From the NCBI GenBank assembly GCA_049426725.1, contig JBMSYN010000015.1, positions 1-49,947 on the forward strand: a stretch of 49,947 nt of DNA, in the 5' to 3' direction. Shown piece by piece: positions 16,924-24,852 of this stretch (within the stretch, counting starts at the first letter, position 1; the number at the start of each line of letters is the position of its first letter). The position numbers and the translations under genes were made by a program. A model generated the notes under the pieces. It saw only the letters and a list, made by a program, of their open reading frames with translations. It searched no databases and was not told the origin of the DNA. The DNA comes from UBA961 sp049426725 (GTDB lineage: Bacteria; Bacteroidota; Ignavibacteria; Kapaibacteriales; UBA961).

Positions 16924-17301
16924 TCAATTATTTAATGCCCCTTCCAGCACCCATTGTCGTACACCCCGAATTTGATCTAAAGATATTCTCTGCTGAAATG
17001 TGGGAAGATGTCCTTGTTTACCTTCAAGAATTTGATTGAGGAGACTATTATCCGGCTTTCCGGGTATGATAAGCCCTGCTCTGGATGTCAATTGGAAATA
17101 TCCTGTGACATCCACTCCACGGGCAGCAGTTTCGGAATCATGACAACCCGAAAAAGCACAGGTCAATTCCAATAAAGGTCTCACATGTTGCTGATAGCTT
17201 ACTTTGCTTGCGGGAAACACTATCTGCTCTGGAGAAGTGATTGTATTGTCAGAACAAGCAGACAAGCACAATAAGCAGAATAATACGATCAATCTGTTCA
17301 T
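16924..17301 (-). CDS. Lipoprotein with a cytochrome-like CX4CH motif
   Basis: The 125-aa protein has a lipoprotein signal (LCLSAC, Cys16). It then has a small domain resembling the planctomycete-type cytochrome domain: HVRPLLELTCAFSGCHDSETAARGVD, then GKPDNSLLNQIL and an RQWVLEGA helix at the end. The haem-like motif is Cys48-x4-Cys53-His54, two residues longer than the usual CXXCH. I recall similar CX4CH lipoproteins from Bacteroidota. A haem-c ligand is plausible but not proved. The ATG overlaps the truA stop by one base (TAATG), so it is the last gene of the PIG-L, BNR, truA operon. Confidence 0.8.
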   Translation of the reverse strand: MNRLIVLFCLLCLSACSDNTITSPEQIVFPASKVSYQQHVRPLLELTCAFSGCHDSETAARGVDVTGYFQLTSRAGLIIPGKPDNSLLNQILEGKQGHLPTFQQRISLDQIRGVRQWVLEGALNN

Positions 17302-18074
17302 TATATGTTCAAGAGTGATTGCACATGTTTTTTTGAATTTTTTTCATAGCGCACCGATGCCAAAAATAATCCCGAAGGAGGAGCAGTGAAGGAAGCGGGC
17401 AAATCGGATTGTTTTTTGAGTAATTGTGGAATGATATCCGGCGTCTGTTTTCCTCGACCTATCTCAACGAGAATGCCGATCATTCTGCGAATCATGTTCC
17501 ATAAAAAATGTGAACCTGAAATAGAGATGAGAATCAAATCACCTTCTTCTTTCACTGAGATATCTGTGATATCTACTTTTGTTGATTTATGATCGGGATC
17601 ATCTGCCGTGAATGAACGATAATCATGCATCCCTTTGAAATACTGCGCTGCCTTTTGCATATCTTGAATATTCAATTCATCCTTTATCCACCAAACATAT
17701 CGTTTGCCAAATGCAGTCCTTCTTTTGGATATTTGATAGAGATATGTTCTTTCGATAGCATCATGTCTGGCATGAAATTGTTTGGATGTTTTTTGTACTT
17801 CAAGTATACATATGTCTGCCGGCAAAGAATCATTCAATTTTAATTTGATGATATGTGGCGCGAGCATTGTTTCCACATCAAGATGAAACACTTGTTCGAG
17901 AGCATGCACGCCCGCATCTGTTCTGCCTGAACCGTATAATTCAAATTTGTCTGTTGCAAATATCTTCTTTGCTGCTCCAATCAATTCACCTTGGACTGTT
18001 CGTGCATTCTTTTGCACTTGCCATCCTGAGAAGCGGGTTCCTTCATATTCACAAACAACTTTAAAACGAGGCAT
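17301..18074 (-). CDS. truA: tRNA pseudouridine(38-40) synthase TruA
   Basis: The 257-aa enzyme converts uridines 38-40 of the tRNA anticodon stem to pseudouridine. The catalytic Asp53 sits in GSGRTDAGVHA, preceded by the RFSGWQVQKNARTVQGEL segment. YLYQISKRR and HFLWNMIRRMIGILVEIGRG follow, all in TruA order. The ATG start lies one base after the stop of the BNR-repeat gene; a TTG 12 bases upstream is less likely. The operon context (secreted proteins on both sides) is unrelated to tRNA modification. Confidence 0.96.
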   Translation of the reverse strand: MPRFKVVCEYEGTRFSGWQVQKNARTVQGELIGAAKKIFATDKFELYGSGRTDAGVHALEQVFHLDVETMLAPHIIKLKLNDSLPADICILEVQKTSKQFHARHDAIERTYLYQISKRRTAFGKRYVWWIKDELNIQDMQKAAQYFKGMHDYRSFTADDPDHKSTKVDITDISVKEEGDLILISISGSHFLWNMIRRMIGILVEIGRGKQTPDIIPQLLKKQSDLPASFTAPPSGLFLASVRYEKNSKKHVQSLLNI

Positions 18075-18075
18075 G

Positions 18076-19395
18076 TCAGGATCCAATTTGGGGAATGAGT
18101 TGATTGCCGATCTTAAGTATCAGCTTGGGGATAAATCGGTTTGTGGGAGTGCTTATGACATATACTCCATCCGGAAGATCTTGAAATTGAATGTCTGCAA
18201 TTCCTTTTTTTAGGATGCGACCATCAATGCTTGAAAGTATGAATGAAGCATGTTCATTCGAAAAGGAGAAGGTCAATCCATTGATTACATACTTCTTTTC
18301 TTGGATGGATTCTTGTACACTTACGATTGACTCAGCATATCTGTAGAAGCCTGCTTCGGTGGCAGCATATACAAACATGTTGTCAGGAGAAGATGTCGAT
18401 CGAAGCATCCACACATTTCTTCTTGGTTTCATGCCTCCTGAATTCAGGAACCATGGAATCTCTGAAGCAAAAAGTGTTTTTGAATTTGTTGAGAGTTCTG
18501 TTTTCATGATGAAACCCGGACCTGGAATGACATCATTGGCATCGGAAAAGCCACCGAGAAACAAAACCTCTTGTTGATTTCGCTCGGCAAAACAAATTGC
18601 CCAAAAGCTTGTGTCTCGCCAGGAATGTTCTTTCCAAGAATATCCACCATCTGTGGTTTTGAATACTCCACCATTTGGAATATTCCCTGGAAGAAAATAT
18701 GCAATGATCGCAAATCCAAGCAATGGGTCTTTTTTGCTGAAGATGATTTTGGGAATCTCTGCATCCTGAAAAGTGCGAAGCACAGTCACTCTTTTCCATG
18801 TTAGTCCAGCATCGGTCGAGCGTTCAATGATGCCGGTTTTACAACCTGCATACATGATATTTGTGCTATCATGTCGGAATGCAATTGTACATAATGCAGG
18901 AACATTCAGTATGCCCAATGTGTCCCACGTTTTTCCAATATCACTGCTTCTAAAAATTCTATTTGATGCATTGTCACCCGCATATATCATGCGAGGATCA
19001 TCAGGTTTTTCAATGATTGTCTCACCTGGAGAAAGAAATTGAGGTTTTTCTGTTTCAAAAACAGTTTCCCAATCTCGTCCTTGATTGGTACTTCTACGAA
19101 TGGAGTTAAACACTCCTCCCATCAATACCACATTTGTATCTACAGATGAAATCAAAACATTTGTCAATTGTGAACTGCCACTTCGAAATTCAATGCTATC
19201 AATTTGCCATGTTGCGCCTGCATCATAAGTGCGATACAGCGTTCTCCCCAAGCCGCCTATGATCATCATATTTGGATTTTTGGGATTGATGGCAAGACCA
19301 TAAGCAGGTTGATCAAGCAGTCTTGTCCATGTACCTTGACCATGCATGAACTGTGAACAAAAGACCATCAACAGGATCATCATGCTACTTTTCAT
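18076..19395 (-). CDS. Secreted BNR/sialidase-type beta-propeller protein with T9SS-type sorting tail
   Basis: The 439-aa protein has a signal peptide (MKSSMMILLMVFCSQFMHGQ), a beta-propeller with repeated BNR/Asp-box units (TYDAGATWQ, STDAGLTWK, TTDGGYSWK, SSDIGKTWD), and a C-terminal domain of about 65 residues. The C-terminal phrase ILSSIDGRILKKG...LPDGVYVISTP is of the Por-secretion (type IX) sorting kind. It is therefore probably exported to the cell surface. Asp-box propellers include sialidases and photosystem assembly factors, but no sialidase Arg triad or FRIP motif stands out. I chose the ATG that begins the signal peptide; it overlaps the PIG-L gene by 11 bases. Confidence 0.85.
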   Translation of the reverse strand: MKSSMMILLMVFCSQFMHGQGTWTRLLDQPAYGLAINPKNPNMMIIGGLGRTLYRTYDAGATWQIDSIEFRSGSSQLTNVLISSVDTNVVLMGGVFNSIRRSTNQGRDWETVFETEKPQFLSPGETIIEKPDDPRMIYAGDNASNRIFRSSDIGKTWDTLGILNVPALCTIAFRHDSTNIMYAGCKTGIIERSTDAGLTWKRVTVLRTFQDAEIPKIIFSKKDPLLGFAIIAYFLPGNIPNGGVFKTTDGGYSWKEHSWRDTSFWAICFAERNQQEVLFLGGFSDANDVIPGPGFIMKTELSTNSKTLFASEIPWFLNSGGMKPRRNVWMLRSTSSPDNMFVYAATEAGFYRYAESIVSVQESIQEKKYVINGLTFSFSNEHASFILSSIDGRILKKGIADIQFQDLPDGVYVISTPTNRFIPKLILKIGNQLIPQIGS

Positions 19396-20299
19396 GTTGA
19401 TATCCTTTGAATGGAGTATTGCGAAGAAGTTCGGCAAAACCGCGTATTGATTCTTCAGCATGTATTGGATTGACAGCATAGTTCCAAAATTGTTCGAGAT
19501 GACCTCTCCCCATTGCCAATTGCATTGCTCCCTGAGATTTATGTTCTGCAATAAGCCAATTCACAATGATGGAATAATTCAATTTTTGTTGAAAACCAAA
19601 TGAAGTCAAGCGATTGAAATGATCCAATGGCAATGTTGATTGCATTCTTGTGATTGGATGTGAAGTCAATCCCGCAAAAGAGTCTATGTTTTTTGCATTG
19701 GTATCACTCACGCTACACCCAACAATAATTGGTTTTTTGATTGCATTCATCGTTGAAATTGCACGGAGTGCAAGTATCGTTGCTGCTTTATGATGTCCAT
19801 GTGTAGATTCAACCGGCAATAATGTAAACACAAAATCATATTCATGTTTGGAATGCAATTCTTTGATTTTGCTGATTACTCGTGCAGTGTCCCAAACAAT
19901 GTTTAGAACAGAATCCGGATTGAGTGTATATCCTGTGTCTTGTTCATCCATGAAGTGATAATCACGTAAGCCAATATAGGCTCCGCCGGACATCAATTCT
20001 TTCTTGCGAATGGTTGGCAATGCTTCTCTGCCGGAAGATTCATTTGTCAATGATCTATGATACACTTCTTCAGCAAGATTTGAATATTTATATCCACCTT
20101 CGCCATTTGTGACTAGGAGTATGTCTGCTATGCCATTGAGTTCATGAGTGACTTTATAGATTGTCGCAGCAAAAGCCGTTTCATCATCCGGATGAGCAGT
20201 GACAATCAATATTTTGGGTCCAATCGCATAAGCATCGGATGCGAAACCCAATGCTAATAACAATCCCACGAGGATTTGAATGATAATTCGAAGTGTCAT
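19385..20299 (-). CDS. PIG-L family N-acetyl sugar deacetylase, secreted
   Basis: The 304-aa protein has a signal peptide (residues 5-26). Next comes the zinc/catalytic motif TAHPDDE (His36, Asp38, Asp39) of the LmbE/PIG-L fold, VTNGEGGYKY, the RKKELMSGGAYIGL segment, and the second metal-site motif STHGHHKAA. Family members remove acetyl groups from N-acetylglucosamine-linked substrates. The signal peptide places this one in the periplasm or outside the cell, which is common in Bacteroidota. It overlaps the start of the BNR-repeat gene, suggesting coupled translation and a shared glycan-related task. Confidence 0.92.
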   Translation of the reverse strand: MTLRIIIQILVGLLLALGFASDAYAIGPKILIVTAHPDDETAFAATIYKVTHELNGIADILLVTNGEGGYKYSNLAEEVYHRSLTNESSGREALPTIRKKELMSGGAYIGLRDYHFMDEQDTGYTLNPDSVLNIVWDTARVISKIKELHSKHEYDFVFTLLPVESTHGHHKAATILALRAISTMNAIKKPIIVGCSVSDTNAKNIDSFAGLTSHPITRMQSTLPLDHFNRLTSFGFQQKLNYSIIVNWLIAEHKSQGAMQLAMGRGHLEQFWNYAVNPIHAEESIRGFAELLRNTPFKGYQHEK

Positions 20300-20342
20300 G
20301 ATGTAAAATTCGAGAATAAGAATGGCAAATCAAAAGTAAAAC

Positions 20343-20370
20343 AAAAAAGCCCGATCTCATTGATCGGGCT
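20343..20370 (-). terminator. Rho-independent terminator after the ECF sigma gene
   Basis: On the minus strand AGCCCGATC pairs with GATCGGGCT (9 bp, 5-base loop), followed by T6. It lies just beyond the sigma factor stop and before the PIG-L gene. Confidence 0.9.
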
Positions 20371-20390
20371 TCGACTTCATCGAGCAGAGA

Positions 20391-21107
20391 TTAATCATCC
20401 ATGCCTTCATACAAATGCTGGAGGCGCTCACGGAGATGCAATACTGCATAACGCTTGCGGGCAAGCAATGTATTGATGTTTATACCGGTTTCTTCAGACA
20501 TTTCTCTGAATGAAACTCCATGAAATTCATTTCTTTCAAACACTTCACGTTGTTCATCAGGCAATTCCTTGAGTGCTTCTTGAACCGTTTCCCAAATCGT
20601 CTTGCGGAATAAATCTCCGTCCGGATTATAGGACATATCACCAAGCAAATAATCAAGCGAATCATTGCCCTCTTCTATCTGACGAGGAGTTGCCAAATCT
20701 GAGAATGACTCAGATCTTTTCTTGCGATAAAAATCAATGATTTTATTACGAACTGCAGTGAAAACCCAAGAGGCAAGATTTTCAATTGGCTTTTGAACAT
20801 GTTCGGCTGCTGCCAACACATTCGTAAATACCTCTTGCAGAATGTCTTCTGCATCTTCTTGAGTTCGAACGCGCTGACGAATAAAATTCAAAAAGCGCTT
20901 GCGGTCGGCTTTAAACAAAGCCTCGATTTGCAATACCAAGTTCATCTTCTCTCCTCCAAGTACTGTGGTGGAAATTGCTACTTCATCCTTGGTGCCAACA
21001 AATCTCTCATCGTCAAAATAGACTGCGTGAGATGGTGTTGGTTCCGGCCCCGCCACAGGACCGTTAGGATTCATGTCTGATGTAGACCCTTGATTAAATT
21101 CCAGCAT
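20391..21107 (-). CDS. ECF-type (group 4) RNA polymerase sigma factor
   Basis: The 238-aa protein has sigma region 2 (FIRQRVRTQEDAEDILQEVF, then SWVFTAVRNKIIDFYRKKR) and region 4 (ALKELPDEQREVFERNEFHG, then FREMSEETGININTLLARKRYA, a helix-turn-helix). It has no region 3, as in ECF sigmas. About 55 residues precede region 2, longer than usual and acidic/Pro-rich. I prefer the ATG at 21107, which has AAGGA eight bases upstream. An in-frame ATG at 21182 with AAGGA four bases upstream would add 25 residues. No anti-sigma gene lies beside it. Its leader carries a cluster of TGTCA/TGACA words. Confidence 0.9.
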   Translation of the reverse strand: MLEFNQGSTSDMNPNGPVAGPEPTPSHAVYFDDERFVGTKDEVAISTTVLGGEKMNLVLQIEALFKADRKRFLNFIRQRVRTQEDAEDILQEVFTNVLAAAEHVQKPIENLASWVFTAVRNKIIDFYRKKRSESFSDLATPRQIEEGNDSLDYLLGDMSYNPDGDLFRKTIWETVQEALKELPDEQREVFERNEFHGVSFREMSEETGININTLLARKRYAVLHLRERLQHLYEGMDD

Positions 21108-21215
21108 GATTGTGTTCCTTAAAACAGTGGATGAATTCGCTGACCTATTGTCATTACGAAATGTTGTAGCTAATCGAACCATTCAGTCCTTTTGAAAGTG
21201 AGAAAATTATTTATC

Positions 21216-21291
21216 TGTCAATTTTGCATGTTCTGACACTTTACATTGACAAAGTGTCACTATGTTGTCATTTTGACCGAAATTCATGTCA
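21216..21291. promoter_or_regulatory. Cluster of TGTCA/TGACA words upstream of the ECF sigma gene
   Basis: Six exact copies of TGTCA or its complement TGACA lie in 76 bases (starting at 21216, 21234, 21247, 21255, 21266 and 21287). They include a perfect palindrome TGACA-AAG-TGTCA at 21247-21259. An 8-bp hairpin GACACTTT/AAAGTGTC overlaps it. This looks like a multi-site operator in the promoter region of the sigma gene; the regulator is unknown. Confidence 0.5.
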
Positions 21292-21310
21292 AAATTTCTG
21301 GTTTTGTTGA

Positions 21311-22987
21311 TTAGTCTCGAACAATTGGATATAAGGGAATTTTTATGCCAAACTTTTCGGAATTCCCGAGAGCCCGCTTATAGCCTGCATCTGTATGTCT
21401 CAATATGCCCATGAGTGGGTCATAAGTGAGCACGCGATTGAGTCTTTGTTCTGCGCCTTCGGTGCCATCAGCAACGATGACCATTCCGGCATGGAGAGAG
21501 AGTCCCATTCCTACGCCACCGCCATGATGGAGTGATACCCATGTTGCACCGCCGAGTGTATTGAGGGCAAAATTGAGATAGACCCAATCGGCGATGGCAT
21601 CAGAACCATCGAGCATTGCTTCTGTTTCACGATACGGGGACGCAACCGAGCCACAATCGAGATGATCTCTACCGATGACAATTGGTGCCGAGACTTTTCC
21701 TTCGCGCACCAGATTATTGAACATGATTCCTGCTTTGGCTCTTTCGCCATAGTTCAACCAACAGATTCTTGCCGGGAGACCTTGATATCCGATGCGAGAT
21801 TGAGCATTCTTGATCCATCTGTGCAAACCTTGATGCTCAGGAAACAATTCCATGATTGCCTGATCGGTGACTGCTATGTCTTGTGGATCACCCGAAAGAG
21901 CAACCCAGCGAAATGGACCATTTCCATCGCAGAATAATTGTCTGATATATGCCGGGACGAATCCGGGGAAATCAAATGCATTATGAATACCGGCTTTATC
22001 TTTGGCAACTCCTCTCAAGTTATTGCCATAATCGAATACAATTGAGCCCATTTCTTGAAAGGCGAGCATTGCTTTTACATGTTCGCCGATGGAATGATGT
22101 GTTTTTTCCAAATATGTTACAGGGTCACTTGCTCTAAGCAAATCTGCTTCAACTTTTGAAACACCCGCAGGATAATATCCATTCAGTGGATCATGCGCAG
22201 CAGTTTGATCTGTAACGACATCCGGTTTTATATTTCTTTTGACAAGTTCAGGGAGTATCTCAGCAACATTGCCAACCAAGCCGATTGACAATGCTTTTTT
22301 GTTTTCTACGCATTCTTTGACAAGTGCCAATGCCTCATCCAAGTCATGCATTTTCACATCGCAATATCCATCATGAATTCGCTTGTCGATTCTGGTTTCA
22401 TCAATTTCTATGCACAATGCAACAGCCCCATTGAATGTAGCCGCCAAAGGTTGTGCGCCACCCATGCCGCCCAATCCTGCCGTGAGAACAAATCGACCAT
22501 AGAGATCGCCACCAAAATGTTGTCGCGCACATTCTGCAAATGTCTCATAAGTTCCTTGCACAATTCCTTGCGTGCCGATATAAATCCAACTACCGGCAGT
22601 CATTTGACCATACATCATGAGACCAAGTTCATCCAAGCGACGAAACTCTTCCCAATTCGCCCAATTGCCAACAAGATTGGAATTGGCAATAATCACTCTC
22701 GGAGCATGCTCATGTGTTGGGACGATTCCGACAGGTTTCCCTGATTGCACGAGCAATGTTTCATCGGGGCTCATGGAACGAAGTGAATCCAAGATGGCAT
22801 GCAATGAATCATGATTTCTTGCAGCTTTTCCATATCCACCATAAACGATGAGTTGTTCCGGATGTTCAGCTACTTCGGGATCCAAATTATTTTGAATCAT
22901 CCTATATGCAGCTTCAATTTGCCAATTGGCACAGTGTAGTTGAGATCCTCTGGGAGAGGCAATCGTTGACATTGAGATTGATGACAT
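21311..22987 (-). CDS. hutU: Urocanate hydratase
   Basis: The 558-aa enzyme hydrates urocanate to imidazolonepropionate, the second step of histidine degradation, using tightly bound NAD+. Family features are the opening of the conserved region LIVYGGYGKAARN, MTAGSWIYIGTQGIVQGTYETFA, the NAD loop LTAGLGGMGGAQPLA, and the active-site region HHGGGVGMGLSLHAGMV near the C-terminus. Length matches the family. hutH, hutI and hutG are not in the window, so the pathway, if complete, is scattered. It is followed downstream by the ECF sigma gene after about 130 bases. Confidence 0.97.
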   Translation of the reverse strand: MSSISMSTIASPRGSQLHCANWQIEAAYRMIQNNLDPEVAEHPEQLIVYGGYGKAARNHDSLHAILDSLRSMSPDETLLVQSGKPVGIVPTHEHAPRVIIANSNLVGNWANWEEFRRLDELGLMMYGQMTAGSWIYIGTQGIVQGTYETFAECARQHFGGDLYGRFVLTAGLGGMGGAQPLAATFNGAVALCIEIDETRIDKRIHDGYCDVKMHDLDEALALVKECVENKKALSIGLVGNVAEILPELVKRNIKPDVVTDQTAAHDPLNGYYPAGVSKVEADLLRASDPVTYLEKTHHSIGEHVKAMLAFQEMGSIVFDYGNNLRGVAKDKAGIHNAFDFPGFVPAYIRQLFCDGNGPFRWVALSGDPQDIAVTDQAIMELFPEHQGLHRWIKNAQSRIGYQGLPARICWLNYGERAKAGIMFNNLVREGKVSAPIVIGRDHLDCGSVASPYRETEAMLDGSDAIADWVYLNFALNTLGGATWVSLHHGGGVGMGLSLHAGMVIVADGTEGAEQRLNRVLTYDPLMGILRHTDAGYKRALGNSEKFGIKIPLYPIVRD

Positions 22988-23014
22988 GATATGCTCATCC
23001 TATTGAAAATGACA

Positions 23015-23036
23015 GTGGGAGGATAACCCCTCCCAC
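23015..23036 (-). terminator. Possible terminator after the TldD-like gene
   Basis: An 8-bp perfect stem GTGGGAGG/CCTCCCAC with a 6-base loop lies 15 bases after the TldD-like stop. On the minus strand it is followed by TGTCATTTTC, a poor T-run, so it may be a weak terminator or a leader hairpin of hutU. Confidence 0.5.
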
Positions 23037-23050
23037 ATATAAAAAGTTCA

Positions 23051-24808
23051 TTATTTAATTGGCGATGCCAAGAGTGGTGGCTTGGGAAAATCGCTTTCTA
23101 TCGGCCTGAATTCAAGATCTTCGAAGAGTAAATCCGGCATAATTAACGATGCGGGAACGAATTGAGAACCACCTGTCATGAATGCAGAAACAACAGATGA
23201 AGCAAAAAGATTATAGGGTCTGCTCTTTTTTCCGACAAGTATGATGTCCTTAAAAGATGCAGGACTAATCCCTGCCAATTCACCACCACGAATGCGTTCT
23301 TCCTTTCCATCGGGATATACTCTATACGCCTCCAATACGCTCAACTTGGAATCGCCTTGAGCAAAGGGATATTCACCGGATGTTTGTTCATACAAAACAG
23401 TGTACAAGATATTTTGATTCAATGCCTTGCGAATGATGATGCCATAAGGTAATTCTCTTGCTTTACAGAGTGACATCATTTTAGCTTTCATCGCTTTTGA
23501 GTCCACCTCTTTCTTTTTGTCGGAAGAAATCAATTGCATGATGCCATAAATGGGAGCGCCACCACGCGAATGTCCATTACTTGAACGAATTCTCTTGGTT
23601 GGTATTCTGCTCGACAATAATGTTTTCAAGTAGCCTTTTTCAACAAGGTTCACTGATTGTGCGGGCATGCCCTCATCGTCAATGGAATAATGTCCGACCA
23701 ATGATGCACCCTCAAACTGTTGCATGTTTGGATTATCTACAACAGAGAGAAATTCAGGCAATACTCTCCCGCCAATCTTATTTTGAAATGCGGTAAATCG
23801 ATCATTGTCTTGAACGCCTCTATCGGTGAGCGGAGGTCTTTGCACGATGCATTGAGGCGCAAATACTTGTGCCACGATTTCATTTGCCGCTTGACCTTCC
23901 AGCATGATTGGACCGGAATATGGTTCGCTAAATCTGGGGGCTGCATGCACCTGCTCAAATGAAGCAGCAAGTGATGTTGCCGCACGCAACAATGAATCTT
24001 TGCTTGGCAAATCAGAGAATGTTCGAGCATAGGATGTATATGTTTCAGCAATTGGCATTCCATCTGAACATTGTCCGGAAGCAACAATTTCAACACCAAC
24101 CATGTGCTTAGTTTTTATGTATTCTCTGCCTTCCGTATTCACATATATCAATGTTTCAGGAAGATGTTCGATGCTCACAGTGCTTGCTGAAATTGCAGGA
24201 ATATATTTCAACTGTGCCGACAATTCTTGCACCAGCGATTCCGCTTTGTTGATGTCGAAAGAAGCATGATCAGGATTATCCTTCAATTGAGCAGGACCAA
24301 GAGTTATGAAATCATGCGTGGTGTCTGTACGCAATCTATTCTTGATTGCAGCTTCTTTTTTGGAATGCAATTCTGCAGACTGCTTATAGCATGCATCTGT
24401 GGCGAGCCACAATTCCCGTCTCAAAGAAGCATAGTCAAGTTCAATGGGAATGCGTCTATTTTTGAAAGATTCCTCATCATCTCCACTTCCAAAGAATCCC
24501 AAGCTCACATCAAAAAAATTAGTATTGTCAAAAGCCGGATTGCCAACACGAATGCCAACAGTCAAAACAGCAGATTTCACTTTTTTTGTATTGATGGTTC
24601 CGCCCAATGTGGCTTTTGCTGATTCAGTATTTCTGATTGTCAAAAGATATTCGACATAATAGGGTTTTTGCAAAGATTCAACTTGCAATTCCGATAATGC
24701 TCTTTTTGCTTCATCGCGCATAGCTTTCATCAACTCATCATGCGAAGAGGCATGTATTGGAATGATGCATGAAACAAACAACAGAATGATTATATGAGTT
24801 ATTGACAT
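23051..24808 (-). CDS. Secreted TldD/PmbA-family protein lacking the protease zinc motif
   Basis: The 585-aa protein has a signal peptide (residues 5-20) and about 200 residues unlike cytoplasmic TldD. The C-terminal part then shows the TldD/PmbA pattern: NPNMQQFEGASLVGHYSIDDEGMPAQSV, LVEKGYLKTLLSSR, GGAPIYGIMQL, then a RGGELAGISPASFKDI end piece. Active TldD has an HExxxH zinc motif just before this block. Here the equivalent stretch reads LEGQAANEIVAQVF, with no histidine pair, as in the PmbA partner subunit. Secreted members of this kind are known in Bacteroidota but poorly described. No TldD partner gene is nearby. Confidence 0.85.
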   Translation of the reverse strand: MSITHIIILLFVSCIIPIHASSHDELMKAMRDEAKRALSELQVESLQKPYYVEYLLTIRNTESAKATLGGTINTKKVKSAVLTVGIRVGNPAFDNTNFFDVSLGFFGSGDDEESFKNRRIPIELDYASLRRELWLATDACYKQSAELHSKKEAAIKNRLRTDTTHDFITLGPAQLKDNPDHASFDINKAESLVQELSAQLKYIPAISASTVSIEHLPETLIYVNTEGREYIKTKHMVGVEIVASGQCSDGMPIAETYTSYARTFSDLPSKDSLLRAATSLAASFEQVHAAPRFSEPYSGPIMLEGQAANEIVAQVFAPQCIVQRPPLTDRGVQDNDRFTAFQNKIGGRVLPEFLSVVDNPNMQQFEGASLVGHYSIDDEGMPAQSVNLVEKGYLKTLLSSRIPTKRIRSSNGHSRGGAPIYGIMQLISSDKKKEVDSKAMKAKMMSLCKARELPYGIIIRKALNQNILYTVLYEQTSGEYPFAQGDSKLSVLEAYRVYPDGKEERIRGGELAGISPASFKDIILVGKKSRPYNLFASSVVSAFMTGGSQFVPASLIMPDLLFEDLEFRPIESDFPKPPLLASPIK

Positions 24809-24852
24809 GGTTTATCCATTGATTGAATGAATGCAAAGATACGAAAGCAGCA

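Noticed and set aside
22346..22744. 132-codon plus-strand open frame
   Set aside because: Opposite hutU; Cys/Thr-rich shadow translation with no family features.
24227..24622. 131-codon plus-strand open frame
   Set aside because: Opposite the TldD-like gene; Cys/Phe-rich shadow translation.
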